Assembly: GCA_014529385.2 (NCBI GenBank)
Contig: CM043969.1
Location: 36,825,922 to 36,889,921 of the forward strand
Direction: 5' to 3'
DNA length: 64,000 bases
Source: Adiantum capillus-veneris
Lineage: Eukaryota > Streptophyta > Polypodiopsida > Polypodiales > Pteridaceae
Position numbers and translations under genes: made by a program. A model generated the notes under the pieces. That model was not told the origin of the DNA. It did not search any database and saw only the letters and a list, made by a program, of their open reading frames with translations. Positions 12,183 through 22,671 of this stretch are shown one piece after another (positions within the stretch are counted from its first letter, which is position 1; every line of letters starts with the position of its first letter).

Positions 12183-13200
12183 TTAAAGACGTTGCTTCAT
12201 GATTCTTAAATACACCCAATCTCCTTCCTTGATCGAAACATCCTGACGATGCTTATTAGCCTGCCATAAATAAGATTCCTGAGCCTTGCTTAGCCGAAGC
12301 TTCACACTCTCAGAAATCTCATTCAATGACTGACTTTCAGCATTGGCATCAGGCATTTGACTGACCAAGCGAGTCAAAAGTGACTGGAAAGGATGGCCAA
12401 AAGCTGCCTCATAAGGAGTTCGACCAATAGCAGAAGAAAAAGAGTCATTTCGAATAGCCTGAACCAGTGGGACATAGAGCTCCCACTGAGACTGCTGATC
12501 ATGAACATAAGATTTTAACACATCAAAAAGCCAATTGATTGTAAATTTCTGTTTGACCATCTGACTGTGGATGAAAAGCCGATGAAAAATTCAACTTAGT
12601 GCCAAAATTTTCAAAGAGTGCGCGCCAAAAATTGGACGTGAACTTAACATCCCTATTTGAAATAATTGACTTTGGCAAACCACAGAGGGGGTACCAATGC
12701 TTAATGAACAATCGTGCTACATCTTGTGCAATAACTGTGGCTTCACAAGGAATCAACATGCAAAATTTGTTGAAACGATCAACAATTGTTAAACATCGAG
12801 TGTTCCTTGAATGCAAACTTGGTGGTAAGTTAGTCACAAAATCCATAGAAATATCCTGAAAAGATCCATCGAGAATAGGCAGCGAAAGCAAGAGGCCTTG
12901 CTGCTTACCCCGAGGAGCTTTTACTTTTTGACATACAGTGCACTGTGTGACATAACGAAACACATCTTTCTGCATTTTAGGCCAATAAAAAAATCGTTCA
13001 ATTTTTTCCAATGTGGTGTTCATTTCCCTGTGTCCACCTGTGAGAGAATCATGCGCATCATGCAATATGGTTGGCCTGAGAGAGGGCAACGCACATAAAC
13101 GTTTGACGAAAAAATAACAATCCATCACGAATGAGATAGTTGCTGGGCCCTTGGGAAGCAAGAGCCTGCAACCAATACTTACCAAAATCGGAATCCGCAT
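12183..13200 (-). pseudogene. Element O integrase core
   Basis: The zinc-binding HHCC region is visible as DAHDSLTGGH followed by QCTVCQKVK. The DDE catalytic core follows: first acidic position in DISMDFV, second in SIISNRDVKF, third in SDGQTEI. The second position normally reads S-D-R-D; here the catalytic Asp is replaced by Asn, a single G-to-A change. The region then continues through WELYVPLVQAIRND, EAAFGHPF and KEGDWVYLR, the usual gypsy order. A frameshift at about 12540 splits the core from the C-terminal part. Integrase inserts the cDNA; this copy should be inactive. Confidence 0.85.
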
Positions 13201-13985
13201 ACTGATTCTTCATGCTGTCAAAAGACTCACCCTGAATAAAAAATGTGGTTCTTGACTCAAGAGCCAAAATCTGTCCTTTGCGACTCAACGCATCTGCAAA
13301 CAGGGTTAGCTTTTCCAGTCATATACTCAATCAAACCTTCAAATTGTTAAAAAAATTGTGACCACCGTGCTTGGCAATCACTCCAATGTGCACTAGGCAT
13401 AGACTGGAGCCACTTAAGGGCTTGATGATCTGTGCGCACTGTAAACTCTCTACCATAAAAAAAATGCTTCCAATGCTTAAGAGAGTGAATGACAGACAAA
13501 AGTTCTTTATCATAAACTAAATAATTCTTTTCTGCACTATTGAGCTTCTAGCTAAGGAAAGATACAGGACGACCATGTTGCTGGAGCACAGCGCCTATGG
13601 CGGCATTGCTCGCATCTGTCCATACCTCAAAGGGATCATCCCAAGAGGCAAGGATAAGACACGGTGCTTCTGTCACCGCAACCTTGAGAGCTGCAAAAGC
13701 CTCAATGGCTGCCTCGGGTAAGTCTACGCGCTGATGCCGAGTCTTTACCCCTTTCAAAACATCAGTCATAGGTGCAACAATGCGTGCAAAATTCTCTATG
13801 TGCGAACTATATGCTTGACATAAACCAAGAAAAGAACGCATATCATATGCAGTTTTGGGCAAATCCCAATTACGAACCTGTTCCACCTTCGCGGGATCTA
13901 GCTTGATGCCTTCTGCAAAAATGATATAACCCAGATAAGTGACTTCCGTAAGAAAAAATTCAGACTTCTTAGCTGCAATGTACAA
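13201..13985 (-). pseudogene. Element O RT thumb and RNase H
   Basis: Continues pol after the MITE. IAAKKSEFFLTEVTYLGYI is the RT segment immediately after the catalytic aspartates, then DMRSFLGLCQAYSSHIENFA (connection), then the RNase H start EVWTDASNAAIGAVLQQHG with the catalytic Asp in TDAS. The rest of RNase H (13540-13201) is in other frames and is broken by stops. RNase H removes the RNA template during reverse transcription. Confidence 0.82.
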
Positions 13986-13992
13986 CTGACAC

Positions 13993-14153
13993 CATAGTAA
14001 CAGGGAATGGCCGTTTTCAGGTCTTCGTTCCTCGTTCCCATTCCAAGTTCCCGTTCCGAATCCCCGTTCCGTGTTTCAAATGTGAGTACCCGTAACAGGG
14101 AATGGCATTTTGTTCCGCGTTCCCGTTCCGCGTTTCTGTTCCTGGTAACTATG
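13993..14153. mobile_element. hAT-like MITE (161 bp) inside element O RT
   Basis: An insertion that exactly interrupts the RT reading between LTHLDEC and LYIAAKK. Its ends are imperfect inverted repeats (CATAGTAACAGGGAA at the left; the right end reversed reads CATAGTTACCAGGAAC). The flanking 8-mers ACTGACAC (13985-13992) and ACTCACAC (14154-14161) differ at one base. An 8-bp target duplication is typical of hAT elements. The inside is rich in GTTCCCGTTCCG words and has no coding capacity. Confidence 0.72.
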
Positions 14154-14161
14154 ACTCACAC

Positions 14162-15458
14162 TCATCCAAATGAGTTAGTACCCTTTCAACATCTCTTTCA
14201 TGTTGTTCCCACGATGCAGAAAAAATGAGAATATCATCTAAAAAGATGAACACACATACACCAACCATATCGCCGAAACGACCTACCATGAGATGATTGA
14301 ATGTATCCATGGCACCTATCAATCCAAAAGGCATAACAATATATACTCCCATTACCCTCGCTCGGTGCGAAAAGCGGTCTTGAAAATGTTGCCTTTGAAT
14401 ACCCATACCTGATGGTATCCACTTTTGAGATCGACCTTGCCGAAAACCTTTGCCCCATTGATCCTATCAAGGATATACTCAATGCGAGGCATCGAAAACT
14501 TGTGCTTGACGGTCATCTTGTTTAATGCCCTGTAATCAACACACAATCGAGACGAACGATCCTTCTTGCGAACAAACAAAATAAGTGCAGCAAAAGGACT
14601 TACACTAGGACGTATGAATCCTCTAGCCACCGACTTTGTGAGTTGTCGCTCTAACTCTTCCTCCTTTGACTTGTTCAAACGGTAGGGAGCCTTACCTACA
14701 GGCTGCGCTCCCTCCATAAGCTTGATGCGATGGTCCTCCGGCCGCTCGGGTGGGAGACGAGGTTGAAGATTATCCTGTAAAAAGAGATGTTTAAACTTTG
14801 TAAACAACTCTGAATACTTAGGTGAAGCCTGAATGTTCTGGGAAACTGGAGCAACATAGATGAATGCCGCTTGTGCTCCTCGTCGTAATTCACGCTTTAC
14901 CTGCACATGAGAGATGTGAGGCAAAGAATACAAGCCCTCCTCAGCACGAATGATGAGGGGGGAAACAGTTTTGGCATGTAGAGTGAGAGTGTTAGCCTCA
15001 AAATCAATGAGAGGTTTGAGTTCACGAAACCATCTAATGCCCAAAATCATATCACATCCTGAGAGAGGAGACACAAGAAATTTCCTACAAAAAGAAGCTT
15101 GTTGAACGGTAAACATCACATCAAGGCACTCCTTCGTGATGAGAGAGTCGATACCAGGAGCGAAGTCAGAAACCTCGAGAGGAGATTTCTGACTAACCTC
15201 TAGGCAGGCTCTCTCAACAAGAGGGGGGGTAATCACGTCATGCATACTGCTTGGATCAAACAATATGATAAAACGCTGCCCTTTTAGATGACCATAACAC
15301 TTCATGAGGGACTCATCAATGTGTGTGTCAGAGTCAGCAGAAGATGCAGGTTGGTTTGTGATAGTGATTGTGGTTGCTGTGGGTGCCTTTTGTTCTTTAG
15401 GTGGGACTGTCTTAGGACATGCCTTCTTAAGTGACCCTTGACGTGACATTGAAAACAT
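14162..15458 (-). pseudogene. Element O protease and RT palm
   Basis: The main frame, 15458-14352 (368 codons), starts just after the zinc knuckle. A retropepsin-like block has RFIILFDPSSMHDV, where the active-site triad normally reads D-S/T-G; Pro-Ser-Ser here suggests loss of activity. RT follows with [38 protein letters not shown] and FKTAF. After a frameshift near 14380 come VMPFGLIGAMDTFNHLM and the catalytic FLDDILIFS (about 14240-14200), then the MITE. The protease would process Gag-Pol and RT would copy the RNA. At least two frameshifts disable it. Confidence 0.85.
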
Positions 15459-16739
15459 CTACCTTCTTTAGCATAAATCACTTGTTCTTCAGTTGTGATG
15501 TATCTTCCTACATTTCCTTGTGAAGCTTTTTGATCAGGGGTTAGCTTAGGTTTTGCAGGTGCTTTAGGTTTACGCTTAGATTCATTGTTAGAGTTCTTTT
15601 CCGAGGAATTAGAGGAAGAAGGGCTAGAAGAGTTACCATTCTTACCATTCTGCGTGTCCCTTGAGAAGACTTGTTCTCCTTAGGCTTTCCCTTGTTGTGC
15701 TTCATCTCTTGGGAGAGAGCGATCGCTACCGCCTTGTTGAGATCTGCGGGGTCAAAGACTTCGACATCAAACTTGATGTATTTGTCTAACCCAACGAGAA
15801 AAGCCTCTTTGCGCTCATTATCCGATTTGCGTAATTGAGTTCCGAGCTGCAAAACATGGTTAGAAAAAGACATGAGTGGCATACCATGTTGCTTGAGATT
15901 GCGCCAATCCTCTTTCAATCGTGCGAGGTACTGAGGTGGCATAAGCCGCACCTTGAGCTTGCCTTGGAAATCAGCCCAACTAAAAGAGGGGCGTGAATTC
16001 GTCGGCTTCCTCTAGGTGCACGGCTAGCTGTGCCTCTTGCCATGCGTGGTACCAATTGATGGCATCACCGGCAAGGTACATACCTGCCGTCAAAACTTTG
16101 CTATTTCCTGTTTTCTTAGTTGTCGCAAAATAAGCATTAAATTGGTGCAACCAAGAATGAATAACCGTAGTATCCATCTTACCATCATACTTACTGAAAG
16201 TCAACTTCTTGGTGACTGGGTTGTTGGAATCCGCATCGTGGCTTGCACCACTTGAGGAACTCCCACGATCTTTGGCTGGTTCGGTTTTCGAGGCTAGCAC
16301 TTGTCGAAGCAATTCTTGAGTACGTAGCTCTCTTTGAGCTTCACGCTCGGCCTTCCTTTCTGCTTTTCGTTCATTTCGTTCATTGCGCTCGCGTTCGAAA
16401 GCAAGGCGATTTGTTTCTTGTTGTGCCAACGCAACTCGATTCGCTTCTTGTTGTTGTATTGCATTTCTTTCAGTGAGTTCCAAAGTAATGCGAGTCGCTT
16501 CTTGTTGTTGTAGCATTTCTTTCATTGCGTTCCAAAGTAATGCGAGTCGCTTCTTGTTGTGCCAGCATCATGTCCATCATTGACTTGACCATCATCTCCA
16601 TAGGAGTTAGTACAACTCGTGGCGTAGATGGCGAAGGGGGAGGGTCAGAAAAGTCTCTTGGTGGGGAAAATCCTTCGTTGCCTCTCTCATGCTCATTAGC
16701 TGTATGCGAAGTATCCATTCCGCTTCGGGTGACGACCAT
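15440..16739 (-). pseudogene. Element O gag
   Basis: Gag forms the virus-like particle. The first frame opens at 16739 (MVVTRSGMDTS), breaks in a region of repeated QQEATRITLE / NERNA heptad-like units (about 16560-16370), and resumes from 16525. The retrotransposon Gag core is recognisable as DAINWYHAWQEAQ, then, after a frameshift at about 15980, KVRLMPPQYLARLKEDWRNL and RKEAFLVGLDKYI. A CCHC knuckle (CFQCHVKGHL...C) lies at about 15470-15430 but needs a one-base shift to reach its last Cys. The Q/E/R-rich N-terminal third is probably a coiled coil. Confidence 0.8.
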
Positions 16740-17139
16740 GCACTAGGATCTTTGGTTCTTAAGTTTACGAGGAACTTGGGTTCTTGAGGGTCTTGAGGTT
16801 TTCTTTTGCTTGCAAATCGCGTTTGGGAAGGATCTTCTCTTCACCCGAGTTCTACTCTTTTCCGCGGGCGCACCCCTTGGCGGCCTTGCGCCGCTCACAC
16901 CAAGGTTGCTTTTCCCACCTCACGTCGAGTGGCCGGCCCCTAAGTGCACGGTCCGCTCTCAATGAGTGAAAAGCGACACAAGGGGAGGCTGGACAAGTCC
17001 TTCTTTCTTGGGATTCCTGTCACTCTTCAAAAAAATCGATTAGGATCGACACGCCCAAGCGAACTTGGGTTCGTGCGACCGCAACAAGCAAAAAAATTCT
17101 TGTGGTTCTTTCCTTGAGTGATACATAACACTTCCAAAT
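16740..17139 (-). other. Element O leader between PBS and gag
   Basis: About 400 bases of non-coding leader. No conserved ORF is seen. A packaging signal would be expected here but cannot be identified by eye. Confidence 0.5.
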
Positions 17140-17150
17140 CTCTGATACCA
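17140..17150 (-). other. Primer binding site of element O (tRNA-iMet)
   Basis: TGGTATCAGAG on the minus strand, one base after the LTR end. It is complementary to the 3' end of plant initiator-Met tRNA, matching for 11 bases before diverging. Confidence 0.85.
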
Positions 17151-17151
17151 A

Positions 17152-17342
17152 TGTAAGGTGCAACGGAATGAATGTTGTATTTCTTAAGATTAGTGATCCA
17201 TATTTGCTCAAGGTTTCTTTTAGTTCTTATGGAAGGGAGAGCCTTCCGTTCTTTATGGAGAGTGCTATGATCACGAACAAAGTGAGTGGATATTGTGCGT
17301 GCAAGTGTATGAGACTGAGAGAAAGAGAGAAGAGAGACACGA
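17152..17342 (-). repeat. Element O 5' LTR, inner part
   Basis: Matches 10593-10785 of the left LTR, with a few substitutions. It stops where element I was inserted; the last five bases (CACGA, 17338-17342) are the duplicated target site. The rest of this LTR resumes at 22672. Confidence 0.9.
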
Positions 17343-17915
17343 GTCACAAAGTGATGATGTAGCGGACAACAGAAACCCTAATTTCTGCCAGAAACCCTAA
17401 AATTCCTGCAAACCCTATTTTTGTCAAAAACCCTAATTTTCGAAAATCGTGGAGGCTGGAATTTTTTTGAAATAAAATAAAATAAAATAAGATGACGAGC
17501 GACGCGAATCTTGCTTTTTCTCTACGCCATGAGAAAGAGAGAGAACTTGCTTTAAAAAAAAAAAAAAGAGACTCTCTAAGAGAGAGAGAGAGAACTAATG
17601 CTTTTTATTTTTAAAAGCTTTTGGGGCTCTGCTTTTGGGCATCCCTTGTAACCTTTAAATTAGTGGTGAGGGCCTCACTTCTCAGAGCATCTGGACGTAG
17701 AGTCTGAGAGTGAAACCCTAGCCACTCTCTTGTACTTTGATTTGATTAATATAAAAAGAAATACCGAAAGGGGCGCCAGTCTTTGGGGCCAATATCTCTA
17801 GGCATGGAACTCCGCCGGGCCAGTGCAAATCTATTGTGATTTGTGAATTGTTTTGAAGTGGTTATTTGGTGCTGTCGCGGTTGATTCTTGACTTGGAGTG
17901 TCCAAGTCTGTTACA
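17343..17915 (+). repeat. Element I 5' LTR (573 bp)
   Basis: Ends GTCTGTTACA just before the PBS. It starts GTCACAAAG, so the first T of the expected TG is missing. The last 172 bp (17744-17915) match the 3' LTR remnant at 22498-22666 almost base for base. The upstream part contains a purine run, AG repeats and the AAACCCTA array described separately. Confidence 0.85.
17373..17435 (+). promoter_or_regulatory. Array of four telo-box (AAACCCTA) motifs in LTR U3
   Basis: AAACCCTA starts at 17373, 17392, 17410 and 17428, a spacing of 19, 18 and 18 bp, each followed by a T/A-rich spacer. A fifth AAACCCTA is at 17713. Plant telo-boxes are known binding sites for telomere-repeat-binding (TRB) factors and occur in promoters. 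The position near the start of the LTR suggests an upstream regulatory block. The role here is inferred from the motif only. Confidence 0.6.
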
Positions 17916-17916
17916 G

Positions 17917-17932
17917 TGGTATCAGAGCACGG
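17917..17932 (+). other. Primer binding site of element I (tRNA-iMet)
   Basis: TGGTATCAGAGCACGG, one base after the LTR; the first twelve bases are the complement of the initiator-Met tRNA 3' end. Confidence 0.9.
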
Positions 17933-17987
17933 CCGATTTCTCTTCTACGGGAAATCCGATCCCCGATTTTTTTTTTCCGTGGCACCT

Positions 17988-19551
17988 ATGGCTTCAGGCA
18001 ATTATCAGTCGACTCCCTCTACATCTGGAGATGCGGGCTGGGATCACAACGAAGATTCAGACAGAGAGTATGGCCCGCCTCGGCCTACTCAGGCGGAGCA
18101 AAGAGAGATGGAGCGTCGTCAATTGATTGGCGACGCAACAAAGATGATGCTCAATTTCGCCAAGGATCCGAAGATGGCAAAATATATGAACCAGACCTCT
18201 TTGGAAGAGGTACAGATGGAGTGGCAAAGAACCACAACACCACTCTCGAAACCCGCTCTCAAGAAACCTTCTGCCTCCAAGAAATATACAGAGAAGGAAC
18301 TGGAGAACGTGGTTGATGCACGGATTGCTCATCTTTTTGATGGGCAAAAGAAAGCCAAAAAGCACCGCAAAAAAAGCAGAAGAAAAGCGCTGACTTCCCG
18401 GGAAATTTGGGTCGTCAATCGACTTTTGACAAGGCAAAGAAACAGAAGAAGCGTGTTCGATTTGAAGGAGTACCCAGTTCTTCTTCTTCTTCTTCTTCTT
18501 CTGACAGTTCTTCTAGCTCTTCAGATTCGAGCAAAGAAGACAGAAAAGGTAAAAAACGAAGCAAGAAACAAAGCTTCGGAAAGGGCAAGAAAAAGGCAAA
18601 GAAGGCTACATCTCGCCCAGAGACTGACAGTTCTACTGAGGACTCGTCTACAGACAGCTCAGATTCCGATGACGGAAAGTTTTATGCGAACAAGAAGAAT
18701 TTTTACAAAGCCAACCAGTATGACTTTCTCGAAGATAAAAGCAAGAAAGTCCGAGAGTTTAAGGAAGGTGGCCACTCGATCAAGTTTGATACTTTTCAGG
18801 ATACTCAGATGCTTCGAAGGCTTTGTCTTTTATACAGCAGTTTGACATCGCTTTCGCGGGAGGACGCTATTCAGAGCACTCCAAGATTCGGAGAGCTACC
18901 TCTTACCTTAAGGGGAATGCTCGTACTTGGTGGTCCACGCTTCTTTTAAACAAGACTGCGCCAGTTAAATGGCTGAAATTTAAGAAGCTTTTTATTTCTT
19001 CTTGGTTGACGCAAGAATATGAACGAGATGTACGAATTGCTTGGAACCATCTTCGGATGACCAAGAAAGATACAATCAATGAAAGATTTTGGAGCTCTTT
19101 TCTACCCGCCTCTTCATTCAAGAAGATCTCATTCAGAGAACAGATTGAGCGGTTTACCTTGGGTCTACCTACAGAGATCCGAGATCACTGTTTGGAACAG
19201 AAGTCAGCTTCTATTCAGGAGTTGATGAGTCATGCGAAGCGGGGCTTTGCCATTCACTCTGGCAGTCTGACCTACCCCACAGATGAGGCCATGACACAAT
19301 GAGCCGAACAGACTTCTGGGAATGAAAGTAGAAAGAAAAAGAGCAACCCAGAGAAAAAGGATGCACGACCCAAGCTTACTTCTGAGGAGAGAGCTCGCTT
19401 CATCAGAGAGGGGAATTGCTTTGGATGCGGGGAACAGGGACATATCTCCGCGAAGTGCCCTAATAAGGCACAGAAAGAACAGAATGATAAAGACGACGAC
19501 AGGTCTGAGAGTTCGAGAGCAGCCGAGGAATGTGGCAGAAAAGGCAGATAG
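17988..19551 (+). pseudogene. Element I gag with CCHC knuckle
   Basis: The start ATG at 17988 (MASGNYQSTPSTSGD) matches the position in relative C. The N-terminal part is acidic then basic, followed after a frameshift near 18400 by a serine run (18477-18530; SSSSSSSSSDSS) and a lysine-rich stretch (KGKKRSKKQSFGKGKKKAKK). The Gag core is in a third frame (18823-19302): KGNARTWWSTLLLNK, KFKKLFISSWLTQEY and RFTLGLPTEIRDHCLEQK. A stop at 19300 precedes a perfect knuckle, CFGCGEQGHISAKC (about 19421-19462). At least two frameshifts and one stop interrupt it. Confidence 0.85.
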
Positions 19552-19950
19552 AAAAGCAGAACTGGTACCACATGGCGTGGGACCTGCACCGAATCTAATG
19601 AATGAAAGTACAAACTTTGCCGCTTTTGGGGCAAAGTGAAGGATCAGGAAGCTCTTTTGAAGGAGCCAAGGCCAACTTCTTTTCACTTGGAATTGGTGGC
19701 TCGATTTGGAATTACGCCTGACAGACTGACGCCAGGCGGAGGTAGTTTGACTCGCACCCGGATGGGATGTTGCCATTACACCGAGCATTGGCAAACTTTG
19801 TTTGCAATGACAGGGGTGGTCAGGGCACGCGAGTGACGTTCTACTCAGGATCCCTTGGTACCACAAGAACTACGCCGTGGTTGACTACCGGGCCGAGAAA
19901 GCGGCTTTGATAAATGAAGGGCTTATAGATTGTACTTGATGAACTTCAGT
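19552..19950 (+). pseudogene. Element I protease relic, active site deleted
   Basis: Aligned by eye with C (27078-27460), this stretch keeps KDQEAL before and GAK/EANF-like sequence after the active site, but about ten bases are missing between GAAGCTCTTTTG and AAGGAGCCAAGG. That removes the catalytic Asp and shifts the frame. The rest is recognisable only as fragments such as LELVARFGITPDR. The retropepsin cannot be functional. Confidence 0.7.
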
Positions 19951-20042
19951 TTCTTACTCATTCTTTTGGGAGAGAACTGAACGCTGGATAAAGGTTGAAT
20001 ATGTTTTGACCTGATCAAAAGAACGCCAAGATTTTTCTCCAC

Positions 20043-21500
20043 ACTCATGCCAATTGCTTTTTAGAGGTCCTGAAGATCAAACCATTGATCTGATACCTGG
20101 AAGCACGCCACCGAATCAGCCACCTTATCGTGTGAGCCGAGTACAGAATGAAAAGATTATGAACCCAGTGAAAGACCTCTTGGAAAAGGGTCTTGTCCAG
20201 CCTAGTACTTCACCGTATTGCTCTCCAATGTTGTTGGTTTTGAAGAACGACGGATCTTGGAGAATGTGCATCGATTATAGCGCTCTCAACAAAATCACCA
20301 TCAAGAACAGATTTCCGATTCCTAGGATCGATGATATACTTGACAGGTTACAGGGATCCTCGTGCTTTAGCAGGATTGACTTGAAGAGTGGATATCATTA
20401 GATCAGGATAGCGCAAGGAGATGTCTACAAGACAGCTTTTCGGACGACTTTTGGGTTATTTGAGTTTTTGGTGATGCCTTTTGGCTTAACCAATGCTCCT
20501 GCGACATTTAACCGGATGATGGACAGGATTTTTCGAGAGTACAGGCTATTTGTTGGCACTTTCTTTGACGACATCATTGTTTTCTCCAAGAATGAGGCAG
20601 AACACAGAGATCATCTGCTTCAAGTCTTTCAGGCATTACGAGATCACATGTTAGTGATTAATGCAAAGAAAAGTGAATTTTTCCTACCAGAGATACACTT
20701 TTTGGGACACATTGTGTCAGCAGCAGCAGGAGTGCAAATGGACCCGGCCAAGATAGAGACTACCCGTGATTGCTACCCGTGATTGGCCCGATTTGAGGAA
20801 TGTCCATGAAGTTAGAAGCTTCTTGGGACTGTGTTCGTACTACAGGCGGTTCATACGAAAGTTTGCAGAGGTTGCTTCCCCTTTGCATACCTTGACACAG
20901 AAAGGAGTACCTTTTTCGTGGGGACCCACAGAGTTGATTGTCTTTCGGACATTGAAAGAGAAATTGACTACGGGACCTATTTTGACTTTGCCGAACTTGC
21001 AGAAGTCATTTGAAGTATATTGTGATGCTTGTGGTCGTAGTCTGGGTGCGGTCTTGATGCAAGCAGGCCATGTCATAGCTTACGAGAGCCGTTTGTTCTC
21101 TAGGCCGGAGATGACAGCACAGATCTATGAGAAAGAGCTTTTGGCGGTTATCCATGCTCTTACTCAGGGCGGCATTACCTACTCGGAGCGGATGTTACTG
21201 TCTTTACAGACCATCAGAGTTTGCACTACTACTTGTCACAGAAGCAGCTTTCGGAAAAGCAGATGCGGTGGGCGAACATCTTGTCACAGTTCCACTTCCA
21301 GATTGTCCATGTGCAGGGACAGAAGAATGTGGTGACAGATGCTTTGTCTCGGAAACCGTTGGTTTTGGCTGTTTCCGCGATACATCATAGGAGCTTCGAG
21401 GATATGGTCGATCAGTATGCCACAGATACAGATTTTGCAGATATTTTCACACGGATACGGGATGGGGAGATAGTAGCTGGATACTCCTTCGAGAAGGCTA
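20043..21500 (+). pseudogene. Element I RT and RNase H
   Basis: [46 protein letters not shown], then a TAG at 20399 (probably from CAG, Gln), then [17 protein letters not shown] and the catalytic FFDDIIVFSKNE (about 20566). The FF-D-D form is common in plant gypsy elements. A small duplication near 20758-20783 (GATTGCTACCCGTGATTG) shifts the frame. It continues NVHEVRSFLGLCSYYRRFIR, then RNase H with YCDACGRSLGAVLMQ (Asp at about 21022) and YEKELLAVIHAL (Glu). The end of RNase H with DALSRKP is near 21340. Confidence 0.88.
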
Positions 21501-21501
21501 C

Positions 21502-22500
21502 TTGATGAAAAAGACTACGTTGTGTGTTACACAGCCGTTGAGGGAAAAGGTTATGACTGAATGCCACTGTCCACCTTTTACGGGTCACCGCGGCATTGCT
21601 ACCACCATGAAAGGGGTAGAGAGATATTTCTTTTGGCGGAGACTCAAAAAGGATGTGGAAGAGTTTGTGCGCAGTTGCTTGGTATGCCAGAAGGTCAAGT
21701 TTGACAGGCATAAGACACAGGGATTGTTACAGCCTTTACCCATACCCACTCGCCCTTGGGAAAATATTGAAATGGATTTCATTTTTTTGATCTCCCGAGA
21801 ACATAGAATGATTACGATGATTTTCCGATTACATGACACGTCTGAGACAATTGTCTCCGACAGAGACCCCAGATTTATGAGTTGTTTTGAAAGGCAATTT
21901 GGGAGAACATTGGCACGCGGTTGCAGTTCTCGTCATCGTTCCACTTGCAGACTGACGGGGCAATCTGAGATTGCCAATCCAGTGATTTTAGATTTATTGA
22001 AGTCTTGTATCTCGGATCAGAAGACTCAATGGGAAAAGAACTTACCTTTGGTTGAATTTGCCTACAATAACACGATACACTCTTCGACGGGGAAGACGCC
22101 ATGTGCGATTGTTGAAAGTGCTGCGAAGGTTCCATCCTTCCTGAGCACGAAAGATTAGATATTTGAAGCGGATGAATATTCGCGAGATTTGGATACGGCT
22201 TTTGCCAAGGTTCGCGAGACTTTGCAGGAGTCTCAAGAACGACAGAAAAAGGCAGCGGATCGCCATCGTCGCGACTTGAAATTGAACGAGGATGATTGGG
22301 TGCTCTTACATTTTGAGAAGGCACGCCTACGAAAGAAAAAGGGAAAGGAGAGGCTTTTTCCAAAGCTTAGTATGCGATACTACGGCCCTTTCCAGATTAC
22401 TGAAAAGATAAATGAAGTCTCCTTCCGATTGAAACTGCCAGATACTTGGAGGATTCACAATGCATTTCATGTGAGTCTCTTGAAACCTTTTAAAGGTGAT
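21502..22500 (+). pseudogene. Element I integrase with core deletion
   Basis: HHCC region: PPFTGHRGIATTM ... RSCLVCQKVKF. The core starts with the first Asp in ENIEMDFIF, but after HRMITM the normal DRFTK-type segment is absent and the sequence jumps to IFRLHDTSETIVSDRDPRF, which holds the second Asp. So roughly 30 residues of the core are missing. Then LTGQSEIA, LPLVEFAYNNTIHSSTGKTP, a stop at 22156, and the C-terminal part [15 protein letters not shown] ... [16 protein letters not shown]. No chromodomain is present because the 3' end of the element is deleted. Inactive. Confidence 0.85.
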
Positions 22501-22666
22501 TAGTATAAAAAGAAATACCGAAAGGTGCGCCAGTCTTTGGGGCCAATATCTCTAGGCACGGAACTCCGGGCCAGTGCAAATCTATTGTGATCTGTGAATT
22601 GTTTTGAAGTGGTTATTTGGTGCTGTCGCGGTTGATTCTTGACTTGAAGTGTCCAAGACTGTTACA
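22498..22666 (+). repeat. Element I 3' LTR, truncated remnant
   Basis: Matches 17744-17915 of the 5' LTR and ends GACTGTTACA. The first 400 bases of the LTR, the PPT and everything after the integrase end are missing. The junction lies at GATTA(G/A)TATAAAAAG, a short word shared by both sides, which suggests a microhomology deletion. Confidence 0.88.
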
Positions 22667-22671
22667 CACGA

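Larger units (their letters stand above)
17338..22671 (+). mobile_element. Ty3/gypsy element I, nested in the LTR of O
   Basis: Plus-strand element of 5324 bp (17343-22666) flanked by CACGA at 17338-17342 and 22667-22671. Comparing the intact left LTR of O with the two halves of the right LTR restores an uninterrupted sequence, so the insertion point is certain to within a few bases. Order: 5' LTR, PBS, Gag, zinc knuckle, protease relic, RT, RNase H, integrase, partial 3' LTR. The insertion is younger than O. All coding parts contain frameshifts or stops, so the copy is dead. Confidence 0.9.

Noticed and set aside
18477-18535. Serine-run region as a separate repeat protein
   Set aside because: It lies inside Gag of element I and is conserved in position in Gag of C, so it is part of that protein.
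20566-20590. FFDD instead of YxDD in RT of elements I and C as a lost active site
   Set aside because: F-F-D-D and F-L-D-D forms are common in plant gypsy RTs; the catalytic aspartates are present.
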